From Rhizobium leguminosarum bv. trifolii WSM2297 (GTDB lineage Bacteria; Pseudomonadota; Alphaproteobacteria; Rhizobiales; Rhizobiaceae), in contig NZ_JH719392.1 in the NCBI RefSeq assembly GCF_000271845.1, positions 1 to 64,000 on the forward strand: a DNA stretch of 64,000 nucleotides. The letters run 5' to 3'. How positions within the stretch are numbered: the stretch's first letter is position 1; each line of letters begins with the position of its first letter. The notes beneath the pieces were generated by a model. The model made no database searches. It was not told the origin of the DNA and worked only from the letters and a program-made list of their open reading frames with translations. Positions 8,443 to 17,444 of this stretch are shown piece after piece. The translations under genes were made by a program, and so were the position numbers.

Positions 8443-8817
8443 TCAAACCTCCTCGGCCAGGGTGTAGACGCGCAGTCGATGCCCGTCGGGATCGGCGGCA
8501 ACGAAGCTTCGGCCGAAATCGAGGTCGGTCGGCGCCATGACGATGTTCGCCCCCTTGGCCTGCCAATCGGCGTAGGTCGAGTTGACCATACCGCTCGTGG
8601 CCACCTTAAAGCCTATCTCGCAGCCGCCGCCGGCTGCTCCCGGCGCGGGCTCGACGCCCGCTCTGCCCCAGAGACCGAGCCCCAGGCCGGATGGCAAGAT
8701 GAACATGGCGAAGGTCTGGCTCGCCTCCACGGGCTCCTTCCCGAGCAGGTTGGTGTAGAAGCGGGCGCTCGTCGGGGCGTCGGTCACGTAGAGAAGAATG
8801 CTGTTGCTGGCGGTCAT
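8443..8817 (-). CDS. VOC-fold (glyoxalase/bleomycin-resistance type) protein
   Basis: This 124-residue protein has the vicinal-oxygen-chelate pattern: 'SILLYVTDAPTSARFYTNLL' at the N-terminus and 'FVAADPDGHRLRVYTL' at the C-terminus. The latter is the usual 'DPDGH..' loop. The ATG at 8817 is preferred to an upstream start at 8871 because AGGAG precedes it by about seven bases, and because 8863-8883 is the operator. Such proteins range from lyases to dioxygenases and binding proteins; the exact role cannot be assigned. It sits between the YafY-type regulator and the EVE gene. Confidence 0.85.
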   Translation of the reverse strand: MTASNSILLYVTDAPTSARFYTNLLGKEPVEASQTFAMFILPSGLGLGLWGRAGVEPAPGAAGGGCEIGFKVATSGMVNSTYADWQAKGANIVMAPTDLDFGRSFVAADPDGHRLRVYTLAEEV

Positions 8818-8862
8818 AAGGATCTCCTGTTGTTCGTTGGACAGCAGAAGCTTATGACCCGA

Positions 8863-8883
8863 TACTGCCAAATTCTGGCAGTA
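8863..8883. promoter_or_regulatory. YafY-type operator A, upstream of the VOC gene
   Basis: TACTGCCA and TGGCAGTA are perfect 8-bp arms around a 5-bp spacer, 46 bp before the VOC start. The same core with the same spacer occurs upstream of the regulator gene at 9605. The position fits control of the VOC-EVE transcript. Confidence 0.7.
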
Positions 8884-9579
8884 TCACACGTCCCGATGCG
8901 ATATTCCCTGAATCTCCCGCCATTGTTTCAGCAGCGCCTGCCTGCGCTTGGGATAACGTGCGTCGAGCGCTTGCGCATGAACAATTCGATCCGTGCGAAA
9001 CGAGCGGAAATCCTGGCGGAGTTCACACCAGCCGAGGAGAAGGCGCACCTGGTCGAAAAAGGCCAGAGCGAACGGCCACACCACACGCTCCGACGCCACG
9101 CCGGCTCCGTCGCTATATGACAGCGAAAGCTTGCGTTCGGTGCGGATCGCCTTGCGCAGAAGGGCCGGATCGACCGCGTCGACAGGGATCTTAACGCCCG
9201 GCCCCACAAGAAGGGCGGATGAATCCAGTGCATCGCGCAATTCCGGCGGCAGCACGGCAACGATGCGCGCCAACGCATTTCGCGCAGCATGCCGTAAGTG
9301 ATCGTCCCCTCTATCCGCAACCCAGCGGGAGCCGAGGACGAGCGCTTCTATCTCCTCCGGGGGAAACATCAGCGGCGGCAGGAGAAATCCCGGTTTCAAG
9401 ATATAACCGACACCCGGTTCGCCCTCGATAGCCGCCCCCTGGGCCTGAAGGCTGGCGATATCCCGATAGAGGGTGCGAATGCTGACGCCGATCTCCTCGG
9501 CCAGCACCCCGCCACTCACCGGCCGACGGTGGCGGCGCAATACCTGAAGAAGATCGAGGAGGCGTTCGGAGCGGGACAT
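8884..9579 (-). CDS. YafY/DeoR-type helix-turn-helix regulator with WYL domain
   Basis: This 231-residue protein has an N-terminal winged helix (residues 1-60: 'RLLDLLQVLRRHRRPVSG', 'LAEEIGVSIRTLYRDIASLQ') followed by a WYL-type ligand domain ('RKLSLSYSDGAGVASERVVW', 'VRLLLGWCELRQDFRSFRTD'). WYL regulators sense small molecules or nucleic acids and often repress or activate adjacent genes. Matching inverted repeats lie upstream of this gene and of the VOC gene that follows it, which indicates autoregulation and control of the VOC-EVE pair. All three genes are on the minus strand. Confidence 0.88.
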   Translation of the reverse strand: MSRSERLLDLLQVLRRHRRPVSGGVLAEEIGVSIRTLYRDIASLQAQGAAIEGEPGVGYILKPGFLLPPLMFPPEEIEALVLGSRWVADRGDDHLRHAARNALARIVAVLPPELRDALDSSALLVGPGVKIPVDAVDPALLRKAIRTERKLSLSYSDGAGVASERVVWPFALAFFDQVRLLLGWCELRQDFRSFRTDRIVHAQALDARYPKRRQALLKQWREIQGISHRDV

Positions 9580-9604
9580 GCGGCAAGCTTATACAGGCTT
9601 GCTG

Positions 9605-9621
9605 CTGCCAGATAGTGGCAG
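9605..9621. promoter_or_regulatory. YafY-type operator B, upstream of the regulator
   Basis: CTGCCA-N5-TGGCAG lies 26 bp before the regulator start. It shares core and spacer length with the site at 8863-8883. The GT gene to its right ends at 9655, so the box sits in the short promoter interval. Confidence 0.65.
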
Positions 9622-9654
9622 GATGCTATTCGGACGACTTGCGGAAGCCGTGCC

Positions 9655-10803
9655 TCAAAACCTCGATTTGCCGGCAATCAGGGAGCGAATGATGCCGGCG
9701 GTCTTCTCAGCCCCATCGAGATCGAGCGGGACCGGCCCGCGGCGCGGCGCGGCGAGCGCCTTTTCGACCGCCTCTTTCACATGCCCCGGCGTCAGTCCCG
9801 TTTCCGGCAGGATGTCGGCGAGATCGAGTGCCTGCAACCGTTCTGCGCGCACCGTCTGTTCGGTCTCGCCGCCGGCGACGAAGGGGATCAGGATCGCCCG
9901 GCATTCGGTGCGCAGGAGATCGCCGACCGTATTATAGCCCGCCTGCGAGATCGAGACCCTGGCACGGCGCAGCAGCGAGGGAAAATCCTTGCGGAAGCGC
10001 ACCAGCGTAACATTGGCAGGCGTATTCTGAGACAGCGCGGCGAAATCGGCCTCCGGCAGGTTCGGGCCGGATATCAGCAGCCAGCGGAGATCGGTGGGCA
10101 GCATCGCTGCCGCCTCTTTTGCCGCGCCGATCAGCGCGGCGCCGACCGCGCCGCCGCCTGCCGATGCGATAATATCGAAGGTTTCGGTCGGTTCCGGCGC
10201 GGGCGGCGCTGCCACGAGGCCGGTATAACGCAGCTTGTCGGCGATCTCCGCTGTCAGCGGGAACGTGTCCTCGAGCCTGATAAAATCGGGGTCGCCATGG
10301 ACGAGCACCGCATCGAAATGGTCCCTGACCGTTGCTGCAGTCTCCGCGTCGCGGCCGGCCTTGCGGTTTTCCTGCAGGATGTCACGCACCGAGCTCAAAA
10401 GCTTCGGCCGCGGTTCGGCCTTGTCGATCGCCTGTAGCAGGGGCAGCAGCTCGAAGCGCATCTGCCGCCGGCCGAAGGGGAAGGCTTCGATGATGACGAC
10501 ATCCGGTCTTGCGACATGGAAGGCGTCGAGCAGCAGATCGCGGCGGGCATTGAGGAAATCCTCGCCGGCGGGGCGGCCATCGGCATCGGCAAGACCGGAG
10601 AAACCGGCATTGCTGGCGACGACCGGCGGCAGGGCCAAGGTCTTGACGCCTTCGCCGGGAAAGCCCGGCACCGGCAGGCCGCCGGTGACGACCGTGACGT
10701 CGAAACCGTCCTTGACCAAAGCATTGGCGATGCGGCTGGCACGGGCGATATGGCCGATGCCGAGCAGATGCTGGACGTAGAAGAAGATGCGCGGTGCCGT
10801 CAT
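9655..10803 (-). CDS. Glycosyltransferase, MurG/GT28-like
   Basis: The start at 10803 gives 382 residues beginning 'RIFFYVQHLLGIGHIARASR', a nucleotide-sugar transferase N-domain with its glycine/histidine loop. The C-domain has 'SQAGYNTVGDLLRTECRAIL' followed by 'PFVAGGETEQTVRAERLQ', the GT28-type donor-binding region. Its first codons overlap the upstream gene (ATGA), so the two are translationally coupled. It is distantly related to the third gene of this set (12057-13265). Acceptor and sugar are unknown; a role in surface or storage glycan assembly is inferred. Confidence 0.8.
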   Translation of the reverse strand: MTAPRIFFYVQHLLGIGHIARASRIANALVKDGFDVTVVTGGLPVPGFPGEGVKTLALPPVVASNAGFSGLADADGRPAGEDFLNARRDLLLDAFHVARPDVVIIEAFPFGRRQMRFELLPLLQAIDKAEPRPKLLSSVRDILQENRKAGRDAETAATVRDHFDAVLVHGDPDFIRLEDTFPLTAEIADKLRYTGLVAAPPAPEPTETFDIIASAGGGAVGAALIGAAKEAAAMLPTDLRWLLISGPNLPEADFAALSQNTPANVTLVRFRKDFPSLLRRARVSISQAGYNTVGDLLRTECRAILIPFVAGGETEQTVRAERLQALDLADILPETGLTPGHVKEAVEKALAAPRRGPVPLDLDGAEKTAGIIRSLIAGKSRF

Positions 10804-12047
10804 GACGCCTTCTGCCATTCGGCCTCGAACAGGCCGGTGAGCTGCCGGATGCTGGAGTGATAGTCGAAATCGGCGCGCACCCGCTTTTCTGCGGCATCGC
10901 CAAGGCGCTTGCGGAGCGCCGGGTCGCGGATCGCCGTCTCCAGCGCTTTGGCAAGCAGCTCCGGATCCTCCGGCGGCACGACCAAGCCGTTTTCGCCGTC
11001 CTCCAAAAGCTCCGGCACGCCGGATACCGCAGTCGACAGGCAGACGAGCCGCTGGCTCGAAGCCTCCACAAGCACGTTCGGCAGGCCGTCGCGGTCGCCG
11101 TTGGCGGCGATCCGGCAGGCCAGCGCGAAGAGGTCGGCGCGGCGGTAGTGATCGAGCACGTCTTCCTGCGCCATGGCGCCCTTCCAGGCGATGCGGTTGG
11201 AGAGGCCGAGCTCGCTGGCGAGCACCTTCAATTTGGCCAGCGCCTCGCCGCCGCCGATGTGGTCCATGCGCCAGTGGAGGTCTGTGGGCAGCAGCGCCAG
11301 CGCCCGCAACAGCACGTCGTATCCCTTCTTCTCGACGGCCCGGCCGACGCTGAGGATGACGGCAGGGTCGTCGGGGTCGCTGCCGGTGCGGTCCGAACAC
11401 TCGCCGGCAAAATGGCCGAAACGGGCGAGATCGAGACCGTGGTAACTCAGGTGCACGGCATCCTTGCGGGATGTCAGCATCCGCATGTGTTCATAGCCCG
11501 TCCGGGTGCAGGTGACGGCCCAGCGGGCGCTGCCGAGTTTTTCCTGCAATTCCCAGTCGGGCGATGTCCAGATATCCTTGGCATGGGCCGAACAGGTCCA
11601 GGGTGTACCGGTGAGGATGCTCGCATATTCCGTCACCGAGGCCGGCGTATGAATGAAATGCGCATGCAGCCATTGCCCGCCGTCCGGCCATTCGCGTCCC
11701 AGCACCAGCGCCTGGCCGAGGCGGCGGAAGCGGTTGCGCGAGATGTCGCGCTTGAGGTCGGCGAGGAAGCGTTTGATCAGCGCCTTGAAGCCGGGTTTGG
11801 AAAATCCGGCGATCAGGCCTTTCAGCACACGGATCGGCTCCTCATGCAGATACTCCGGCAGATAGACGACGCGGGCTCTGATCTCATCATGCACGGGATG
11901 GCGCTTCTTGTCGGTCGGACGGCGCATCGAAATCAACGTCAGGTCGAAGCCGGCCTTTTCCAGACCAAGCAGCTCCTGGGCGATGAAGGTTTCCGAAAGG
12001 CGGGGATAGCCTTTCAGCACGACGAGAATCTTGCGGCGTGGCGGCAA
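10800..12047 (-). CDS. Glycosyltransferase family 4
   Basis: This 415-residue protein has two Rossmann-like halves. The N-half has 'RLSETFIAQELLGLEKAGFD' and the HAHF motif; the C-half has 'VILSVGRAVEKKGYDVLLRA' and the GT4 donor site 'RDGLPNVLVEASSQRLVCLS' with 'GVPELLEDGENGLVVP'. It starts with TTG nine bases after the preceding stop, with AGGG upstream. It is the middle gene of three glycosyltransferases on one strand. The 'LSETFI' motif is common in exopolysaccharide transferases; the product is not known. Confidence 0.82.
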   Translation of the reverse strand: MPPRRKILVVLKGYPRLSETFIAQELLGLEKAGFDLTLISMRRPTDKKRHPVHDEIRARVVYLPEYLHEEPIRVLKGLIAGFSKPGFKALIKRFLADLKRDISRNRFRRLGQALVLGREWPDGGQWLHAHFIHTPASVTEYASILTGTPWTCSAHAKDIWTSPDWELQEKLGSARWAVTCTRTGYEHMRMLTSRKDAVHLSYHGLDLARFGHFAGECSDRTGSDPDDPAVILSVGRAVEKKGYDVLLRALALLPTDLHWRMDHIGGGEALAKLKVLASELGLSNRIAWKGAMAQEDVLDHYRRADLFALACRIAANGDRDGLPNVLVEASSQRLVCLSTAVSGVPELLEDGENGLVVPPEDPELLAKALETAIRDPALRKRLGDAAEKRVRADFDYHSSIRQLTGLFEAEWQKAS

Positions 12048-12056
12048 TTCTGTGCC

Positions 12057-13265
12057 CTATTCCGCGCCGACGAGGGAAAGATGGCTGGCGCGGCCGTCGA
12101 TCCACCGGCCGACGGTCTGCGAGATGTGGTCCAGCCCTTCGAGATGCATATTGCTGCCGCTCTTCGATGGCGGCAGGCGGGAGGGCAGGCGCTTCAGAGC
12201 CTCGGCCATGATGGTGGGATCGACCGATTGTTCCGGCAGCAGCATATCGACGAGGCCGAGCTCACTTGCCCGCTTGGCGCGCAGCAGCTGTTCCTCGCGC
12301 GGCTTGACGCGCGGCACAATGAGCGCCGGTTTGTCGAAGGAGATGATCTCGCAATAGGTGTTGTAGCCGCCCATGGCGACGACGCCGGCGGCGCCGTCGA
12401 TCAGCTCTTCCATGTGGTTGTCGAACTCGATCACCTCGATATAGGGAATGGCGTCCCCCTTCTGCACCAGCTTGGCGCGCTCGGCCGCCGGCATATAGGG
12501 CCCGAGCACGACGAGCGCCTTCTGCGTCAGGGTCGGATCGGCCTCGTAGGCGTTCATCACGTCGTGGACGAGATCGGAGCCGTCGCCGCCGCCGCCTGTG
12601 GTGACCAATAGGTAATTATCCTTGCGGGCGTTGATCGAGGTCTTGCCCTTGGAGACGCTGCGCTGCAGGAAGCCGACGAAATCCATCTTCCGGCGCAGGC
12701 TGGCCGGCACATCGAGACCGATCAGGGGATCGTAGAAGTCAGGCGGACCATAGACCCAGACGCTGTCGTAATATTGGTCGATCTTCTGCATGATGCCGTT
12801 CCTCTTCCACTCGGCGTCGAGCAGATGCGGCGCGTCCATGATCTCGCGCAGGCCGAGCACCAGGACGGTGCCGCGGGCCTTGAGATAGGCCAGTGTATCC
12901 TCGACCTCGCCCTTCAGTCCCATCGGCTCCTTGTCGACGATGAAAATATCAGGCTGGAACGTCTCGGCCGTGTGGCGGATGCTCGACTCGCGCATCTTCA
13001 GCGTCTCGTGCAGGTCGATGTGGCTGGCAAGCGACGTGTATTCGCCGTTGCGCAGCTTGATGACGCTCGGGATCTTCACGAAGTCGACGCGAGCGCGGTA
13101 GTCGAAGGCGCCGGCGATCGTCGCGCCCGAAATAATCAGGATGTTGAGGCCGCGATAATCCTCGACCAGCGCATGGGCGATGGCGCGACAGCGCCTGAGA
13201 TGGCCGAGACCGAAGGTGTCATGACTGTACATGAGGATGCGTGCATCTTCGAGACGTCTCACCAT
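12057..13265 (-). CDS. Glycosyltransferase-like protein, MurG/GT28-like
   Basis: This 402-residue protein has the N-terminal loop 'ILMYSHDTFGLGHLRRCRAI' and the C-terminal 'MGGYNTYCEIISFDKPALIV' followed by 'PREEQLLRAKRASELGL', the same plan as the gene at 9655. The start at 13265 is chosen for a strong GGAGGG eight bases upstream; a start at 13292 is possible. It is the first of the three glycosyltransferase genes. I infer that the three act on one glycan, but no polymerase, flippase or sugar-synthesis genes are adjacent. Confidence 0.78.
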   Translation of the reverse strand: MVRRLEDARILMYSHDTFGLGHLRRCRAIAHALVEDYRGLNILIISGATIAGAFDYRARVDFVKIPSVIKLRNGEYTSLASHIDLHETLKMRESSIRHTAETFQPDIFIVDKEPMGLKGEVEDTLAYLKARGTVLVLGLREIMDAPHLLDAEWKRNGIMQKIDQYYDSVWVYGPPDFYDPLIGLDVPASLRRKMDFVGFLQRSVSKGKTSINARKDNYLLVTTGGGGDGSDLVHDVMNAYEADPTLTQKALVVLGPYMPAAERAKLVQKGDAIPYIEVIEFDNHMEELIDGAAGVVAMGGYNTYCEIISFDKPALIVPRVKPREEQLLRAKRASELGLVDMLLPEQSVDPTIMAEALKRLPSRLPPSKSGSNMHLEGLDHISQTVGRWIDGRASHLSLVGAE

Positions 13266-13362
13266 GGGTGTTCCCTCCGGGGTGAACAACATGCGTTAGT
13301 ACCCCCACCGTCCGGAGGCCACGTGGCGTGGGCGGTGCCATAAGGCGCCGCCGGGTTTTCTG

Positions 13363-14535
13363 CTATTTGTAGGGATCTGCCGCATCACGCAAGCCGTCTC
13401 CCAGAAAGTTGAACGCCAAAATGACAAGAACAACAGGAATGATCGGATAGAGCAGCCAAGGATAGAAGGCGATGACGCTGACGCTTTTTGCCTCGGTGAG
13501 CAGAATGCCCCAGCTGGTGATCGGCGGGCGAAGACCGAGGCCGAGGAAGGAGAGCGCGGTCTCGCCGAGGATCATGCCGGGGATCGAAATCGTTGCCGAG
13601 GCAATCAGATGCGACATGAAGCCCGGCACCAGATGCCGGCCGATGATGCGGGGCGTGCTGGCGCCCATCAGTTGCGCGGCCTGGACGTAATCCTCTTCGC
13701 GCAACGCCAGAAGCTTGGAGCGCACGGCGCGTGCAAGCCCCGTCCAGTCGATGATGCCGAGAATGACGGTAATGCCGAAATAGATGACGATCGGACTCCA
13801 GGTCACTGGCATGATGGCGGCCAGCGCCATCCATAGCGGCAGGCTCGGCAGCGATTGCAGCACTTCGATCAGGCGCTGGACGATGAGATCGAAAATGCCA
13901 CCCCGATAACCGGCAAGGCCGCCGATGACGATGCCGAGCACGAAGCTGATCGAAATGCCGATCAGACCGATCGTCAGCGATATCCGCGCGCCGTAAAGAA
14001 TGCGCGACAGCACGTCACGGCCGAGCCGGTCGGTGCCGAGCAGGAACATCTGGCCGCCGATTGCCGGGCAGACCAGATGATAGTTCGAGGCGGCAAAGCC
14101 CCAGAATTTGTAGGCATCGCCGCGGCAGAAGAAGCGGATCGGCTGCACGTCGTTCGGCCGGTCGGTATAGACGCGGTGCAGCGTGTCGAGATCGAGCGTC
14201 ATGCTGCGGCCATAGACGAAGGGGCCGACGAAATTGCCCTTGTCGAAGAAGTGGATGCTCTGCGGTGGCGCATGGATGAAATCCACATTGCGCGTATGCA
14301 GGCCGTAGGGCGCCAGGAACTCGACGATCAGGATCATCAGGTAGACAGCAGCAAGAAAGATGCCGGAGATCAAGGCCAGCTTGTGCTGCTTGAACTTCCA
14401 CCACATCAGCTGCTTCTGCGAGGCGAGATGGATGCGCGATTGCGCCGCCGTCATGGTCTCGGTCGCCAGCGGATCGAAAGGTGCGGTCGAGACGTAATGC
14501 GGCAGCGGGGCGCCGGGTGCGGGAAGGGGCGACAT
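13363..14535 (-). CDS. Oligopeptide-type ABC importer, permease (DppC/OppC type)
   Basis: This 390-residue inner-membrane protein has the binding-protein-dependent permease core. 'GTDRLGRDVLSRILYGARIS' opens the domain and the EAA loop appears as 'EDYVQAAQLMGASTPRIIGR'. The C-terminus is 'FLGDGLRDAADPYK', as in DppC/OppC. Between the first helix (about residues 55-75) and the core there is a periplasmic insertion of about 110 residues, longer than in simple OppC. The start codon shares one base with the stop of the preceding permease. Confidence 0.88.
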   Translation of the reverse strand: MSPLPAPGAPLPHYVSTAPFDPLATETMTAAQSRIHLASQKQLMWWKFKQHKLALISGIFLAAVYLMILIVEFLAPYGLHTRNVDFIHAPPQSIHFFDKGNFVGPFVYGRSMTLDLDTLHRVYTDRPNDVQPIRFFCRGDAYKFWGFAASNYHLVCPAIGGQMFLLGTDRLGRDVLSRILYGARISLTIGLIGISISFVLGIVIGGLAGYRGGIFDLIVQRLIEVLQSLPSLPLWMALAAIMPVTWSPIVIYFGITVILGIIDWTGLARAVRSKLLALREEDYVQAAQLMGASTPRIIGRHLVPGFMSHLIASATISIPGMILGETALSFLGLGLRPPITSWGILLTEAKSVSVIAFYPWLLYPIIPVVLVILAFNFLGDGLRDAADPYK

Positions 14536-15533
14536 TATTTGGTGCTCCTGCCTTGCAGACGGATGCGGGGATCGAGGAAGCCGAGCGCGATGTCGGAGAT
14601 CAACACGCCGATGACGTTGAGGAAGGCCAAGAACATCAGGAAGGAGCCGGCCAGATACATGTCCTGGCTCTGAAGCGCCTTGATGAGCATCGGCCCCGTC
14701 GTCTCGAGCGACAGCACGATCGCGACGATCTCGGCGCCCGAGATGATCGATGGCAGGATCGAGCCGATATCGGCGACGAAGAAGTTGAGCGCCATGCGCA
14801 GCGGATATTTGAGCAGCGCCCGAATCGGATGCAGGCCCTTGGCCCGCGCCGTCGTCACATATTGCTTCTGCATCTCGTCGAGCAGGTTGGCGCGCAGCCG
14901 CCGGATCATCCCTGCAGTCCCCGCCGTGCCGACGATGATCACCGGGATCCACAGGTGAGAGAGGATCGAGCGCGCCTTCTCCCAGCTCATCGGCGCCGAG
15001 ATATATTGCTGGTCCATCAGATGGCCGATCGAGATGCCGAACCAGATATTGGCGAAATACATCAGGATCAGCGCCAGCATGAAATTCGGAATGGCGATGC
15101 CGAGCAGGCCGAGGAAGGTCAGACCGTAATCGCTCCAGCTATACTGATGCGTGGCCGAATAGATGCCGATCGGAAAGGCGATCAGCCAGGTGAGCAGGAT
15201 GGTCGTGAAGGAGACGAGGATCGTCAGCCACAGGCGCTCGCCGACCACGTCCGACACCGGCAGCTGGTATTCGAAGGAATAGCCGAAATCGCCATGCAGC
15301 ATCCCGCCGACCCAGTAGAAATAGCGCACGATCTCCGGCTTGTCGAAGCCGTATTGCTGGCGCATCTCCTCGATTTCCTGGAGATTGGCGGTTTCGCCCG
15401 AGGCGCGCAGTTCGGCGATCTGGCTCTCGAAGAAGTCGCCCGGCGGCAGCTCGATGATGGTGAAAACCAGCGCCGAAATGACGAAGAGCGTCGGCACCAT
15501 GGCGGCGATGCGCCAGAGAATGTATCTGAGCAC
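14535..15533 (-). CDS. Oligopeptide-type ABC importer, permease (DppB/OppB type)
   Basis: This 332-residue inner-membrane protein begins 'MLRYILWRIAAMVPTLFVIS', the standard OppB-type first helix. It carries the EAA-type loop 'QYVTTARAKGLHPIRALLKY' near residue 235 and ends with a last helix before 'LDPRIRLQG'. It lies 3 bp after the binding-protein gene and overlaps the next permease by one base. Together with that permease it forms the translocation channel. Confidence 0.9.
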   Translation of the reverse strand: MLRYILWRIAAMVPTLFVISALVFTIIELPPGDFFESQIAELRASGETANLQEIEEMRQQYGFDKPEIVRYFYWVGGMLHGDFGYSFEYQLPVSDVVGERLWLTILVSFTTILLTWLIAFPIGIYSATHQYSWSDYGLTFLGLLGIAIPNFMLALILMYFANIWFGISIGHLMDQQYISAPMSWEKARSILSHLWIPVIIVGTAGTAGMIRRLRANLLDEMQKQYVTTARAKGLHPIRALLKYPLRMALNFFVADIGSILPSIISGAEIVAIVLSLETTGPMLIKALQSQDMYLAGSFLMFLAFLNVIGVLISDIALGFLDPRIRLQGRSTK

Positions 15534-15536
15534 GCC

Positions 15537-17444
15537 TCAGGCCTCCTTGTACCAGAATGCATCCGGCATGTAGATGCCGAGATAGGAGGTGGGATCGAAG
15601 CCGTAGAGGGCTTTTTCCGGCAGGTTCTGCAGCTTGGCGGCGCGAAGGATCGGCTGCAGCGTGCTGTTGATCAGACCGATCGAGAACACCTGCTGCGTAT
15701 AGAGCGACAGCATCTTGTGCCAGATCACCTGACGCTCCTCGAATTTCGCCGTCGAACCCCATTGGCCTAGCAGGTCGACCAGTTCGGCGGCTTCCGGCAG
15801 GTCCGGGGCCGTGCCCTCCTGGCCGGCCGAGAGGTAGTGCATCCCCCAGAGCGGCCATTGCAGCTGATCGTCGAGCGTCGGCGCCAGTCCTGCGGGCGAC
15901 ATGTCGGCCGTCGGCACGCCATTGTCGAGGCCGTACCAGATCGACATCATGATCGAACCGCTCATGGCGCGGTTACGGAAGACGTCGCGCTGCGAGGTGC
16001 GGGTATAGAGCGCAAGGCCGATATTGGCCCAGTGATCGTGCACCAGCTCCAATACGTCGGTATCGAGATTGCTCTCGCCGGCGGTTTCGACAGTGATCTC
16101 GGCGCGCCGCCCGTCCGGCAGCAGGCGGATGCCGTCGCTGCCGCGCTTGGTCAGGCCGAGTTCGTCGAGCAAACGGTTAGCCTCGTCGGCATCGAACTTG
16201 ACGAAAGCATCGGCATATTCCTGCTTGAACAGCGGGCTGTCGGGCAGGACGGTATCGGCGCTCGGCGTGCCCAGGCCGTAGAAGGCGACCATGTTGATCT
16301 CGTGCCGGTCGATTGCCAGCGACAAGGCCCGGCGCAGGCGCACGTCGCGGAAAAGGCCGCGCCACACCTCGTCTGCGCAGTTGAGGTTCGGCAGCAGTGT
16401 AATGCGCGAGCCGCGCGCCACCTTCCAGAGATTGACCTTCACTGGGAAGCGTTTCTCGGCCTCCTTCAGGAAGGTGTAGTCGTTGAAGTCGATGCCGGTC
16501 GCCTGCAGGTCGGCCTCGCCGGCACCCGCCTTGGCGGCAATGATCGACGAGGAGGAGACGTTGAGGATGAACCGGTCAAGATAGGGAAGCTGCCTGCCGG
16601 TCTCGTCGACGCGGTGGAAGAACGGGTTACGCTCGAAGACGAACTGCTCGGCCGGCAGCGGCGTCGTATTGCGCCAGGGATCGAGCGTCGGCAGGTTGGG
16701 ATTCTCAGGCCGGTAGGAGCGGGCCATCTTGATGTGCAGGTCCTGCCATTTCTTGACGCGGTTGGCCTGCATCATCTGTTCCATCTTCGCCTGGTCGGGC
16801 TGGAACTTCTTATGGAACTGCTTGAGATAATGCGCCGGCCCGACGATGACGAGCGGGATGGGGCCGGCCAGCGTCGGCAGGAACATCGGGTTGGGTTTGT
16901 CCCAGGTGTAGCGCACCGTCAGCGGATCGAGCATCTCGAAACGCGGCAGGCTGCCGTGCGGGCGAAGCTCCAGCGCACCGCCGCCCGGCGTCAGCTTGTC
17001 GTTCAAGATGACGTCTTCCCACCAGTAGCGGAAATCGTCGGCCGTGAACGGCTGTCCGTCGGACCATTTATGGCCCTCGCGCAGCGTGAAGGTGAAGACC
17101 GTGTCGTCTTCCGAGTGGAAATCGGCGAGAATGTCAGGCTGGAACTGCAGGTGCTTGTTGTAGCCGACCATGCGGGCATAGCCGTAGATCGTCATGAAGC
17201 GGATGTCGCGCTGGCTGCCGATGATGGTGCGCACCGTGCCGCCGTAGCTGCCCGGTTCGAGCCCCATTTCCTTGAGGTTGACGATGCGCGGGCGGGCGGG
17301 AAGGCGCGCGGCCATCGGCGGCAGGCTGCCTGATGTCAACTGCTCCTTCAGGAATTCCGGCTCGCCGGCCTGTTCGGCCCGAAGCACCGTGGGCGCGATC
17401 GCCGCGCCGACAAGGCCGCCCAGAAAAATGCGACGCGTCACCAT
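15537..17444 (-). CDS. Oligopeptide-type solute-binding protein, Tat-type signal
   Basis: This 635-residue protein of the family 5 binding proteins begins '[18 protein letters not shown]', a twin-arginine signal with hydrophobic stretch; cleavage after about residue 25 is expected. Domain signatures are 'FTLREGHKWSDGQPFTADDF' and 'RDVRLRRALSLAIDRHEIN'. It is larger than DppA (about 535 residues). Large members of this class take oligosaccharides as well as peptides, so a sugar ligand is a real alternative. The start shares a base with the stop of the ATPase gene. Confidence 0.88.
   Translation of the reverse strand: MVTRRIFLGGLVGAAIAPTVLRAEQAGEPEFLKEQLTSGSLPPMAARLPARPRIVNLKEMGLEPGSYGGTVRTIIGSQRDIRFMTIYGYARMVGYNKHLQFQPDILADFHSEDDTVFTFTLREGHKWSDGQPFTADDFRYWWEDVILNDKLTPGGGALELRPHGSLPRFEMLDPLTVRYTWDKPNPMFLPTLAGPIPLVIVGPAHYLKQFHKKFQPDQAKMEQMMQANRVKKWQDLHIKMARSYRPENPNLPTLDPWRNTTPLPAEQFVFERNPFFHRVDETGRQLPYLDRFILNVSSSSIIAAKAGAGEADLQATGIDFNDYTFLKEAEKRFPVKVNLWKVARGSRITLLPNLNCADEVWRGLFRDVRLRRALSLAIDRHEINMVAFYGLGTPSADTVLPDSPLFKQEYADAFVKFDADEANRLLDELGLTKRGSDGIRLLPDGRRAEITVETAGESNLDTDVLELVHDHWANIGLALYTRTSQRDVFRNRAMSGSIMMSIWYGLDNGVPTADMSPAGLAPTLDDQLQWPLWGMHYLSAGQEGTAPDLPEAAELVDLLGQWGSTAKFEERQVIWHKMLSLYTQQVFSIGLINSTLQPILRAAKLQNLPEKALYGFDPTSYLGIYMPDAFWYKEA

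Noticed and set aside
10857..12611. 584-codon plus-strand frame across two glycosyltransferase genes
   Set aside because: Runs antisense through two genes with clear glycosyltransferase motifs and has no motif of its own.
15837..17333. 498-codon plus-strand frame inside the binding-protein gene
   Set aside because: Antisense shadow caused by high GC third positions.
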